A stretch of 64,000 nucleotides of DNA from Sphagnum compactum (taxonomy: Eukaryota > Bryophyta > Sphagnopsida > Sphagnales). The notes under the pieces are model-generated. The model was given only the letters and a program-made list of their open reading frames with translations, did not search any database and was not told the DNA's origin. Of this stretch, positions 54,590-64,000 are shown one piece after another. Where the stretch lies: assembly GCA_965153455.1 (NCBI GenBank), contig OZ234495.1, forward strand, positions 6,882,001 to 6,946,000. The letters are read 5' to 3'. The translations under genes were made by a program, and so were the position numbers. The number at the start of each line of letters is the position of its first letter. The stretch's first letter is position 1.

Positions 54590-56165
54590 TATAAAATTAC
54601 TATAATAAATATGTTTATTTTTATGTTGTTTTAAATATCTTATATATGTTACTTTATGATATACCCTATATTATTTTAGGCTACTTTAGTTATTCTAATT
54701 TATATCCTATGTTATTATAAGTTATTATAGGTTTTTAAGTTATTTTAAATTAAATTATTCTACCAACCTTCAGTTATATTTTAGGTTATTTTATTTTAAG
54801 TTAATATATGTTATTTCAAAATATACTTTAGGTTATTCAAGGTCATTCTACTTTATGTTATTATAAATTATTTTATTATAAATATAATAGTTTAAAATAA
54901 TTTAAAATAAAATATAATGACCTAAAATGAAATAACATAAAATAACTAATAATAGCCTATGAAAAATAATTTAGATAACCTACAATAGAATAACTACCAA
55001 TAGCCTATGATAATATATCATGGAATATCCAATAATAACTTATAATAGAATAATCATCAATAGTCGTAATATAACCTAGAATAACCAACAAAAATAATAA
55101 CACAATAACCACCAATAATTGTAATATAACTTAAAATAACCTCTAGTAGCCACCATTATCCATTAATAAAATAACCACTAATAACCACTAATAACCACCA
55201 ATATAATAACCATCAATAGTCACTAATAAAATAACCACCAATGACCTACAATAGAATAATCACTAATAACCATTAATAACCACCAATATGCACCAATAAA
55301 ATATCCACCAATAGCCATTAATAAAATAATCATCAATAGCCATTAATATAATAGCCACCAATAGCCATTAATAGAATAATCATTAATATAATAATCATTA
55401 ATAATCACGAATATCCATTAATAGAATATCCACCAATAGTCATTAATAACTTATGATAATTAAACCTAAAATAAACACTAATAACCACTAATAAAATAAC
55501 TACTAATAACGATTAATATAATAGCCATCAATAGCCATTAATAACCTATGATAATTTAACCTACAATAACCACCAATATCCACCAATAAAATAATAATTA
55601 ATAACCATTAATAAAATAACTATCAATAGCCATTAATAGCTTATGATAATTTAACCTACAATAACCACCAATATCCACCAATAGAATAACTATTAATAAC
55701 CATTAATAGAATAACCATCAATAACCATTAATAACCCATGGTAATTTAACCTAAAATAACCATCAATAACTACCAATAGAATAACTACTAATAACCATTA
55801 ATAAAATAACCACTAATAAAATAACTACCAATAGTCATTAACAAAATAACCATTAATAGCCACTAATAAAATAACTACCAATATCCATTAATAGAATAAC
55901 CATTAATATCCACCAATAGAATAGTCACTAATAACCATATATCAGAATTACTTAGAATTGCCAAAAACAATATAAGGTGAAATAATCTATAATAAACAAA
56001 AATAATTTATAATAGTTACAAGTAACCCAATTGAAATAGTTTACAATAGCAAAAAAAAACATAAAATAACCATAAATAATCGTTAAATAATATAGGGTGA
56101 AATAATTTAAATTAATAAAAAAAAACCCTACAATAACTAAAAGTAGCCTTGCATAAGTAATATTA
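54590..56165. repeat. Degenerate short-unit repeat array with a switch of strand polarity
   Basis: From about 54900 to 55950 the plus strand is dominated by ATAACCACTAATA / ATAACCATTAATA-type units (about 12-24 bp, drifting). From about 54590 to 54890 the plus strand instead carries the complementary type (TTATTTTAGGTTATT, TTATTATAGGTT). The changeover lies near 54890-54910. The array is thus an imperfect, very unequal inverted arrangement and could form extended hairpins. Confidence 0.7.
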
Positions 56166-56189
56166 TTATATTAGCAAAGATCTTATCCA

Positions 56190-56700
56190 TTTATTAGACA
56201 TTTTATTTTTCAAAAGAATGTTCATTGAAATGTTATTGAATAATGATATTCAATTTTTTTTATGTTAAAATGATTTCATAATTTCAAAAGGAAATAAATG
56301 TAATTATGTACATTATTCAATTTTTAAAAAAAGTAAATTCGAATCACTTCATTTGAAAAAAAATTCAATAAAATATGAATTTTCAAAAATTTTGTTTATG
56401 TAATGTTTTAAATGAAATATTGATAAAGATAATGCAATGTAACATATTATCACAACAAATGGGGTGGTTTGATGGTAAGGGTGTTTGCCTCCATTCTAAA
56501 AATTAAGGGATCAAACCTCACAAGTGGTGTGTGTGTGTGTGGTCAACAATGGTAAGTTGACTGAATACTCTCCTATTTAATTTTTTAGAATATGTGCTTA
56601 GGTTGATTATGTGGCCTACATACCTAGGTTAGGTTTTTAAACCTAACTTAGGTAGTGACTTGTGTTAATAACTCATAAGTTGAAAATCATGAAATTATCA
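56190..56700 (+). repeat. Repeat with tRNA-like head, copy A (inside the CACTA-type element)
   Basis: Shares its layout with 58570-59050: a GTTCATTGAAATGTTATT-like start, a GTACATTATT word, then CACAACAA followed by GGGGTGG (56461). Next come a TGGTTTGATGGTAAGG stretch resembling a polymerase III A box and a GGGATCAAACC stretch resembling a B box. A shared tail follows (GTGGTCAACAATG; CCTAGGTTAGGT; GTGACTTGTGTTAATA). A tRNA-derived SINE is possible. The acceptor stem does not close, so it is not a tRNA gene. Confidence 0.55.
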
Positions 56701-57540
56701 ATAATATTATATATTAAATAATTTAAATTTAATTGATTTTCATGCTACCTAGTTAATTAACTAACAATTGAATGGTTTGGTAAATTTGTATTTCATTTGA
56801 CAATAACCTTGTTTCATTAAGTATTATGAACCAATTCATTGTCCGTAGCAACTAATCCCTACTCATTAGGGGGTTGACTAATTTCACCATGGTAAAAATG
56901 TTCAAATTCACTTAAAATCTAGTGAAACCCAAAATGAACTATGTAGTGAATGTTCATACATAGATGATACAATTGAAGGAGGGTTTATAATGTGAATGTC
57001 ATCTATAATAAATGGAAATAAAAAAAAGGGAAATGGTTATTTATAAATTGTAGAGATTTAAAATGAACTAAAGCAAATTGCGCCTTTCCAAAAGGATCAC
57101 CTCAATGGGTTCCCATGGTAGATGGGTTGATTATCACCTCACCTTCATGATTATGGTGATTATAAAACAAGGGAGATTCAAATGCATAAAATGTGTGAAC
57201 AAAAGGGGATGAATTTATGATGTCCCCACCTGTTGCATGAAGTTTTTGAAATATGACTCTTTTAAACATCGAATTGAAAGCATTCACCATGACTAATTAA
57301 AGAATAACTCAGTTAAAGTGAAGGTCCAAAATGCGTCTGATGCCATGGATTACAACTTCACATCCACCCTTGGTTCCAAATTTGAATTATTATGGGGAAA
57401 AATGTGTTGCAAAGGCATCACAAAAATTGAAACCATAAAGTGTGGCTTGTGAGTCGATACAACGTTTCCACCACGAAAATGGGACAAATTTCACTTAAGG
57501 GTTTGGTCATGGTTAAGAGGTGGGCCACTCCAAGGATATG

Positions 57541-58569
57541 TGCAATTCAACATGGGATGTGACCTTGCACAATATGAGATTAAAGTTGAAACAACTGTGA
57601 AAATTCACTTGTAAAATATTTTGGGTGAAAATAATCTTAAAGGTGTTTAAGAACCATCCTAAAAGGGTCGCTTGTAGATAAATGTGACATGTGTTGGAAT
57701 GCTAACTTGAAAAAGTCAGATGAAAGCTCGAGGTCTTAGTGTGGTTCATAGTTTTCTAGCAAAAGCCATCTAATTAACACTAAAAAAATTCTTATCCTTT
57801 GCAACCAAAAAATCAATGATTAAATGTTATAAACAACTAAAAATTGACTATAATAATAGGATATTACTTTAAATCCTACGTGTAAAAATTTGTAGCCATA
57901 TATTAATGGTGCATTTCATCAGTAGACGATGATGTGCTAATAGGAAGGATGATGTCATTTTTTCATTTACAAGTTTTCATCCATATGGCATCCATGATTG
58001 ATGACAAAATTACATGGATGTCCAAAATATCATACGAAAATGTGACTAAGATAAATCATTTCAAATATACTAAAAATGATTTTTTAGATTATAATTTTAA
58101 AATCAAATATAAATGTAAGATGTGGTAAATAATAATTTATTTTTCCACTAAATTGTTATCATCAATTTAAGTAAAAATTTATATACTATATGTATATAAA
58201 TAAACATTACATGATTATATTGAAGTATATGAGTAAAATTGAATAAAATTTATAATTTCAGAAAATTATTCAATATTCAATATAAATTATTATTTTATTT
58301 TATAATTTAAGTATTTGAATCAAATTTGTAAATCAACTTAATATGACTAATATAAATTTTTTATTATATATAAAATTAGATGTTATAATTGATTTGTGAT
58401 CCATTTATAAATATTTTATGTGGATAAATTTTATGGACTCATATGTCTAAATTAAATATTATTAATAAAATTATGATATATTGGAAGAAAAATTGTATAA
58501 TATAAATTCATAAATCAAATGAAGGTTTAAGATATGAAAGATATATTTTATTTATTCTTGTATACCCAC
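57541..58569. other. AT-rich DNA between LINE start and repeat copy B
   Basis: The first 200 bp may contain more decayed LINE sequence. The remainder is very AT-rich with no gene. Confidence 0.4.
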
Positions 58570-59050
58570 AAAGGTTTTTCCATTTACAAATCATGTGTTT
58601 GAATGTTTTTTTCCAAAAAAAGGTCATTGAAATATTATTCAATAACAAAATTCAAATATTTTTCTTTTGAAATGAATTCAAATTTTTACACATATATATA
58701 ATTTGTGTACATTATTGAAGGAAATTTATGAAAAAGTTTTTAAGTTTTTCATTTGGAGAATTTATTAATAAAAAATGAAACATCAAATTTGAGGTTTTGT
58801 GTAATGTTTAAATTGAGTATGGTCTAAATAAAATAAACATTAAATAGTTTACACAACAAGTGGGGTGGCTTGGTGGTAAAGGAATTCAATTCCATCCTTG
58901 GGGTCCAAGGACCAAACTTCACAAATGACATTGTTGTGGTCAACAATGTAATATTCATAAAATATTCCATACCTACCTAGACTACTTAGGTTAGGTGGTG
59001 ACATGTGTGAATAGTTGATAAGATGAAAATAATGATCATAAAATGATTTT
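58570..59050 (+). repeat. Repeat with tRNA-like head, copy B
   Basis: Diverged homologue of 56190-56700. It has GGTCATTGAAATATTATTCA, GTGTACATTATTG, then CACAACAAGT followed by GGGGTGGCTTGGTGGTAAAG (58862), then GGACCAAACTTC in B-box position and the tail GTGGTCAACAATGTAA, ACCTACCTAGACTACTTAGG and GTGACATGTGTGAATA. It lies about 2.4 kb from copy A in the same orientation and outside the CACTA-type element. Confidence 0.55.
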
Positions 59051-59995
59051 TTATTATTTAATTATAATAATATCAATTGTTATAATTTATATTAATAAAA
59101 AATAACTACACAATGACTAAACTGTGACTATTGATTTCACATATGTCCTTTATGACTAATGAATGAAATGTGTCACATCATTAACACATCATTGTGCCAC
59201 ATCATGTCCTAAACAACTATTGTCCTCAATGACTCATCCATAATGACTTTAAAGCTATTAATCACTTTTGTCTTTTATGACTGGAATACCAATCATAAAC
59301 TCAATCATATATTTGAAAGTTTCTTATAATGTGAGGATGTAAAACAAATAGAATTAAGGTGGTGTCAAAAGACATGGGTGTAGGAAATAATGGTGCCAAA
59401 GCGTGAGCTATTCAAGAGTATTCCCTTACACGTTTCAGGACTAACCTATGGAGTAGGCATTTATGAACTACAAGATCATGTTGGGGAAGAAGCATTGAGT
59501 TCAAACTTGCCACTAGAGCTTGGACCCATAAAAAAAATTCCTTTTGCAAGTTTTTCCAATCACCTATTAAAAAATTCTGGAGTTGGATCTACATTTCCCT
59601 ATGCCCTATTGCCCCACCATGAAGGGGCAAAATGAAACACCATTCGAGTAACAAAAAAAACAAATGTCAAGTAGTCACATCAGATGGGTCTAATGTTAAT
59701 TTATCTAGTGGAAAACGAAATGCTACTTGTACATCATGCTAAAGAGTGATAAGGATGCGGTTGTATAATCGAATTGATGAAAGCCTAAATGGAAGGACCC
59801 AAGTACATCCAATGTCAAAGCCCAAGCTTAAGTTAATGAAGGCAGGGTGGGAACAAAGGAGGTTATTGAACTAGGATGGTCATAGGGGTTTGGATTGGAT
59901 GAATTGGATGCCTAACAAGAATGTTGGTGATGGGCTAACCTTCAAATGATAAATTGACACCCATAGGTGGGGCAAGAGGCTGAAGGTGAAGGTTG
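59051..59995. other. Intergenic DNA with one unrecognised 81-codon frame
   Basis: The plus frame 59390-59635 starts with ATG and contains SGLTYGVGIYELQDHVGEEA. No family is recognised, and the sequence after its stop continues with a similar look, so it may be a decayed element. No other feature seen. Confidence 0.3.
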
Positions 59996-60083
59996 CACTA
60001 GTAGAAAAACCCCATTTTTCAACTTGTCTTAGCCGACTAAAAGTGTCTTTAGACAAGTCGAAAATGGGGTTTTTTTACTAATG
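59996..60083. mobile_element. 88-bp mini-CACTA element (hairpin MITE) with TTG target duplication
   Basis: Begins CACTAGTAGAAAAACCCCAT at 59996 and ends in its near-complement (ATGGGGTTTTTTTACTAATG, end 60083). The arms pair over about 35 bp each with a few mismatches and leave a short loop. It is flanked by TTG at 59993-59995 and 60084-60086, the 3-bp duplication typical of CACTA elements. It is almost nothing but terminal inverted repeats. Confidence 0.85.
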
Positions 60084-62180
60084 TTGTGAGCATGTTGGGA
60101 AGATGGGGGTAGGTTGGGGGGTTTGTTGATGAGTAATTGTAAAGGCTAATATAATGGGAAAAAAAGGTCCTGCATGCATATTATCAAGGGGGTTCAATGG
60201 CAAAGTGTCGAGTTTTATTTATTGGCATTTTTCTAAGATTTTGTTAGAGCATTTCCAAAAATTAGAGGATAAACATAAATCATTGTTTTGTAAATCAACA
60301 TTGGCATGCAGTTGATTACTCAAATTTTGATGTGATTGAGACTTTTTAAAAGCTTGTTTGTTGGCATCCATCTAGGTGGCCTATTGTAAAATCAGGTCCA
60401 CATCCATTGTTTTTTACACCTTAAACTTAAATGGACTTTTAATGAACTATGGTTTATGACTAGTCTTATTACTCATAATCAACTTTGTTTCATTGTGGAC
60501 AAATTGACTATCAAATTCCTTAATTTGAAAAACACAGAAGGCAAGGTGTTGGAATTACATAAATGGAAGACGCACTTGTACTTCTAGAGTATGGTATGGA
60601 AGTGACACACCATAAGGACCTTATTTCATATGGCAAGTAAGTTTATAAATTTTTTATTTTTATTATTTTTCAAGTTTTTGTTGTTGGAATTTGTATATTG
60701 TTTTTTTGAAGTGACTAGTTTGTTAGTTTTGTAGGTATAATCAAATTGACAAGCACTTATGCGATAAAACTATGTAGTAAATTATTTCTAGTGAGTTTAG
60801 ATCTGGTAGATTATTACATTTTGAAGAGGCTTCCAACAAGGAAAAGGTTGCCTATGAGAAGAGCAAGGTAGGTTAAGTAGGAGATAAATGATTTGTTTTT
60901 TTATGTTTTTAGTTTTTTTGTGTTTGCTTTCCTAATAATTTTTTGATTTTGTTTGCAAGTTTGTAATGATTTTGTTAGAGAAGACCATATTGATATTGGA
61001 GTTGGTGTTTCTAGTGCTATATTTGATGGTGCAACAAGAGTTTTTGCTATACTTCGGGTTCATGAATTTTTCATTGTTGTTGTTGCATTTGGAGGTTCTT
61101 GTTTTGATATCCTTACTAGGGTTCTTTCTTCTAGTTGTAGTGTTATTGTTGCTTTCACAAATCAAGAGAAGATAGTCAGTGAAGTTCATAATATTGGTGT
61201 TGGTTCTATGGATCGACAAAAGAATGTGGTGCACATTGTAAATTTTGACATTGGTAGATTTGGATTTGTGATGGATTCTAAATATTCACTTTGGAACACC
61301 ATGTTTGAGAGATTTGCCCAAGTAGAAGGATTGCTTGGATACAATTTTTCTTTGTCACCCTCTTTAAACAATCAATATTGCCTCCAACCATGTCTTTAGC
61401 AATTTGCAAAATTGTCTTATTATCAATATGTATGTAGTTGATCCTAGGTCTCTACCCACCTTAGGAGTACCAAATGGAGGAGACAAGGTTTGATTTTGCT
61501 TTGTTATGGATGCTTCATATTTTTGGTAGGCTTCATTTGATTATTTGGATTCCTTGCTTGTAACATGTGCATAATAAAAGATTAGGGGGGAAAGTTGTGG
61601 AAAGGATGTAAAAATTAGGTGAATGTCTTGGATTCCATTGCGATGCCCAAAGTCTTGTCTTGGGTTGTTGGGAGTTGTGGTTACCATGGTGTTGGGTTTT
61701 TTCATTATTTATGGTGTTTGTTCACGAAGGGGAGGTTCAGAAGTTTTCTAGGAGTTTTGGGTTTGAATTGTTTTCATTAATTTGATGAGATTCGGGATTA
61801 GCTGAGTGGAACATTAGGAAAAAAAGTGACCGTGCTTTATGGCTAAAAAAGGACAATGAAAATAAAAAATTATTCACTTTCATTATTCATGTTCTAATTT
61901 GTAATACCCTAGTCAAAGTCACAAGTTGGGAAGAAAATTCTGATTTGTAAACCCCACCCAAAATACATTACAAATTTTAAGTGAGATCTTTTTGAACAAG
62001 CCTTGACTTCAACTAGGCATTATGTGGGGTTAGTTCACAATGATGGTATTGCACATGGCCTTCTACATGGGATGTTGTACTAATTGTTATCTTATTCACA
62101 CAAGGGGATGGCTGAAATAGTATGATGGGGTTAATTTAACCCAATGTTGAACCATTCATGGTGAGGGGTTTTCCAAACTA
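60084..62180. other. Gene-like but unrecognised region with a 148-codon frame
   Basis: Plus strand. A frame of 148 codons at 60953-61399 contains DHIDIGVGVSSAIFDG and SMDRQKNVVHIVNFDIGRFG. Upstream, 60780-60870 reads SGRLLHFEEASNKEKVAYEK and ends at a possible GT donor, and a poly-pyrimidine stretch with CAAG precedes the frame. The pattern resembles exons separated by T-rich introns, but in-frame stops occur upstream (for example near 60775). I recognise no family. The frame's first codon is not a convincing start, and a decayed element is as likely as a gene. Confidence 0.25.
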
Positions 62181-62660
62181 CCCAAAACAAATTGGGCAGC
62201 TTGGAGAAACATAGTAGGTTTTTTCCATGTGGCCCAATACATTTGGGCACTCTAGACAATTCCTGAAAAATGTTTTCCAAGATTCTCAAAAGAATTCAGT
62301 AGTTTGGGAATTCTTATTGATGATCAAAAAGATTTGCGAGAAAAAATTTCGAGGATGGTCAAAAAAAATTGAGAAGTTTTAGAATTGTTTGCTGCCCTGA
62401 AATATTATAAAGGTTGAAAAACTTCTCGCTGCTGCCAAAAAAATTTGGGCACTCTGGAAAAATACACTGATGCTGAATATTTTGGGCACTTTGAAAATTT
62501 TCATTCTGCCTTATAAATGTTGAAAACAAATTCATTTCTGCCCAAAAATTCAGGGCATCCTGGAAAAATCCTGACACTCAAAAACAAATTCGGGCAATTT
62601 GAGAATTTGTGTCTGATAATTTCGGGCAGGTTGGAAAAAAAAATTCTGCCCACCATTCCA
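62181..62660. repeat. Degenerate tandem repeat with a TTTGGGCACTCTGGAAAAAT-like unit
   Basis: Words of the form (T/C)GGGCA-N-(C/T)T(C/G)GAAAAA recur near 62193, 62253, 62447, 62482, 62549, 62593 and 62623, often followed by CTGA or TCCTG. Copies are strongly diverged and unevenly spaced (30-190 bp). Confidence 0.5.
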
Positions 62661-62735
62661 GGTGCTTTCTCTCACATGGAAGACAGTAAGTGTTGGCGAG
62701 ACAAAATTTAGAAGCTCTTGTGAACATGAGGGGGA

Positions 62736-62764
62736 TTTTCTTTCTTTCTTTCTTTCTTTCTTTT
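62736..62764. repeat. TTTC tetranucleotide microsatellite
   Basis: Seven consecutive TTTC-type units. It directly borders the 3' end of the LINE fragment on the minus strand. Confidence 0.9.
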
Positions 62765-62779
62765 GAAGCAGAACACCAG

Positions 62780-64000
62780 ACCCGACCTCACAAGGTGTTG
62801 TTGGCACCCCCAGGTCAAGCTCATTGGCAGAGGGCTGGCAAGAGTTTCACTTGCACACCACTGGTTGGTTTTTTTTCCTCATGGATTCTGCACAAGACCT
62901 CTTTGTTATTGAACATCTTTCTTCCTTGCTTGACAATGTAGTCCAGCAAAGGTGTTCCATCATTCCAGCGCCATTGGATTCAAGTGCTTCCAGACTTCCA
63001 TGAAAGAGATGAACAAACATTTTATTCTAATCTTTCTTCGAGGTGGAAACTTGAACTCTTTGCCAACATCCAGTGACTTGCAACTGGTTCTCAAATTCAA
63101 GTCTCCTCATGGCCACCAAAGTGCTAGCACCTTTGTTAAGGTAGCAAATATGAGGTCTGGAGGAATGGTGAAATTTTGAACTGCTACAAAACATATACTA
63201 GGCAAGAACTTAGGTGAGGTGCATACTAGTAACTTCGGGGTTGTGTCCATGCTTTTGAAGAATAGCACCAACCATTCACTAGTAACTGCGTGTTGCGTGG
63301 GGAAGCTAAAATCTAGTTTCTAGTGTATCAATTAACTTCTTCCAAATGTAATGTTCATATTCTTCCATCTGGTAGGTACCCTTGACCTCGGTTTAATTCT
63401 TGAATTGATGAAATTAAGCATTCCAAAGGTCACAAATTGCCTGAAGACCATTTGGGTGCAATTGTTTAGCCCTTCAAATTGAACATTCAAATTTTTGACT
63501 CCTAAAACTCATTGACCACCAAATGCACAAATTCTTGATGGCCTTGGCCCTTGATGGCGGATTCATGGGTTGAATATTCTTATTCATGAGTTTCCATGCC
63601 TTAGCAATTCTGCTCCAGACTTTAGAACCTATAGTAGATCAGTTTAGGATCCATTGCTTATGTTTGGAGGGGTAAGACTTGTTCATGTGATGTTTCAAAA
63701 GAAGTTTGAGATTCAACCTTCCAAGTTCAAGTGATGAAAATTCACTTTGCACAACAAGGTATTCAATATGTTTTTAAGATCCAAGAGGCTCAAGTCACCT
63801 ATCTTTCAACTCATGCAGTAACCATTGTAACATACCTTGGATCTTGTAGTGTGTTCATGGCCACTCCAAAGGTAGTTTCTAAGGATTGCATTACTCTTCT
63901 AAATTGTTTTAAATGAGTTAACCCACATTGAGAGATAAAAAACCATAGAAAAGCAAACACTAAGTTGACAATAATATTAGTGCCTATGGTTGACAAGTGG
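62780..64000 (-). mobile_element. Second decayed LINE fragment (L1-like reverse transcriptase 3' part), runs off right edge
   Basis: Minus-strand remnants in plant LINE order: RNYLWSGHEHTTRSKV (about 63840-63885), DLKNILNTLLCK, VWSRIAKAWKLM and NLCIWWSMSF (about 63540-63625), then TPLLDYIVKQGRKM (about 62920-62960), and a final NNKEVLCRIHEEKK-like stretch near 62850-62910. Frame changes and stops are frequent. It differs from the LINE at 52.8-57.5 kb, so two LINE families are present. The upstream part lies beyond the window. Confidence 0.7.

Larger units (their letters stand above)
54424..56948. mobile_element. CACTA-type non-autonomous element, 2525 bp, inserted in the LINE
   Basis: Starts CACTATTAC at 54424 and ends GTAGTG at 56948 (CACTAC on the other strand). 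Both ends carry a second TTCACTAG-type word about 25 bp in. It is flanked by AAT on both sides (54421-54423 and 56949-56951), the 3-bp target duplication usual for CACTA (EnSpm/CMC) transposons. Apart from the terminal bases the two ends are only weakly alike. The interior is an AT-rich degenerate repeat array plus a repeat with a tRNA-like head. No transposase was recognised. Confidence 0.82.
52830..57540 (-). mobile_element. Decayed non-LTR retrotransposon (LINE) reverse transcriptase, interrupted by a CACTA-type element
   Basis: Minus-strand homology comes in two parts. Part 1 (57540-56949) has ETLYRLTSHTLWFQF-type sequence, VNAFNSMFKRVIFQKLHATG, PFVHTFYAFESPLFY, the MGTH-GDP block, and a DDIHIINPPSIVSSMYEH stretch (about 56960-57010) containing the catalytic Asp pair. 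Part 2 (54423-52830) has LHVIGLSMQPQ, ILGVPLGTSSF, MGDVQIAFGIL and the C-terminal zinc-knuckle-like region with CMCTH, GVHLL, CAHGNE and THDVVRDTF (about 53380-53490). It ends in LQRMQASS-like and TSQLPP words near 52850-52950. Stops and frameshifts throughout. Parts 1 and 2 are separated only by the element at 54424-56948. Confidence 0.85.

Noticed and set aside
56461-56521. tRNA gene
   Set aside because: A- and B-box-like words are present but the acceptor stem does not pair and no anticodon loop is credible.

Overview
The window looks like nuclear DNA of a streptophyte (green plant lineage). It is AT-rich and gene-poor, with intron-rich plant-type genes, TTTAGGG-type telomere-like repeats and an inserted piece of plant mitochondrial DNA. 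The mitochondrial piece keeps the order rpl2-rps19-rps3-rpl16-rpl5-rps14 seen in charophyte and bryophyte mitochondria, so an early-diverging lineage (charophyte alga or bryophyte) is favoured. This is inference; no species is identified.

Layout. (1) 1-1870, minus: 5' part of a vacuolar-type Na+/H+ exchanger (NHX) gene, five exons, running off the left edge. (2) 1.9-17.7 kb: mostly AT-rich intergenic DNA with telomere-like palindromes (4.7 kb), one candidate 135-codon membrane protein gene (8.5-8.9 kb, minus) and a degenerate satellite (12.6-13.2 kb). (3) 17.7-18.9 kb, minus: a dead pogo-like DDE transposase. (4) 19.6-22.8 kb, minus: a mitochondrial-type chaperonin-60 pseudogene that keeps its introns but has stops, frameshifts and missing exons. 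(5) 26.2-33.35 kb, plus: a colinear, decayed nuclear copy of mitochondrial DNA (NUMT) with nad7 (3' end), rpl2, rps19, rps3, rpl16, rpl5 and rps14. (6) 37.5-41.9 kb, minus: a complete CBL-interacting protein kinase (CIPK) gene. I resolve 13 exons and 444 codons, with every intron in phase 0. (7) 44-64 kb: transposon territory. It holds a 389-bp MITE with target-site duplication, a decayed LINE reverse transcriptase split by a 2.5-kb CACTA-type element, an 88-bp mini-CACTA hairpin, two related repeats with tRNA-like heads, and a second LINE fragment at the right edge.

The two genes that look functional, NHX and CIPK, belong to families linked in salt and pH homeostasis: CIPKs act with calcineurin-B-like calcium sensors, and some regulate Na+/H+ exchangers. 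Their 36-kb proximity here may be chance. The best-supported structural story is the nested insertion at 52.8-57.5 kb. Removing the CACTA-type element together with one copy of its AAT duplication rejoins the interrupted LINE reading frame.
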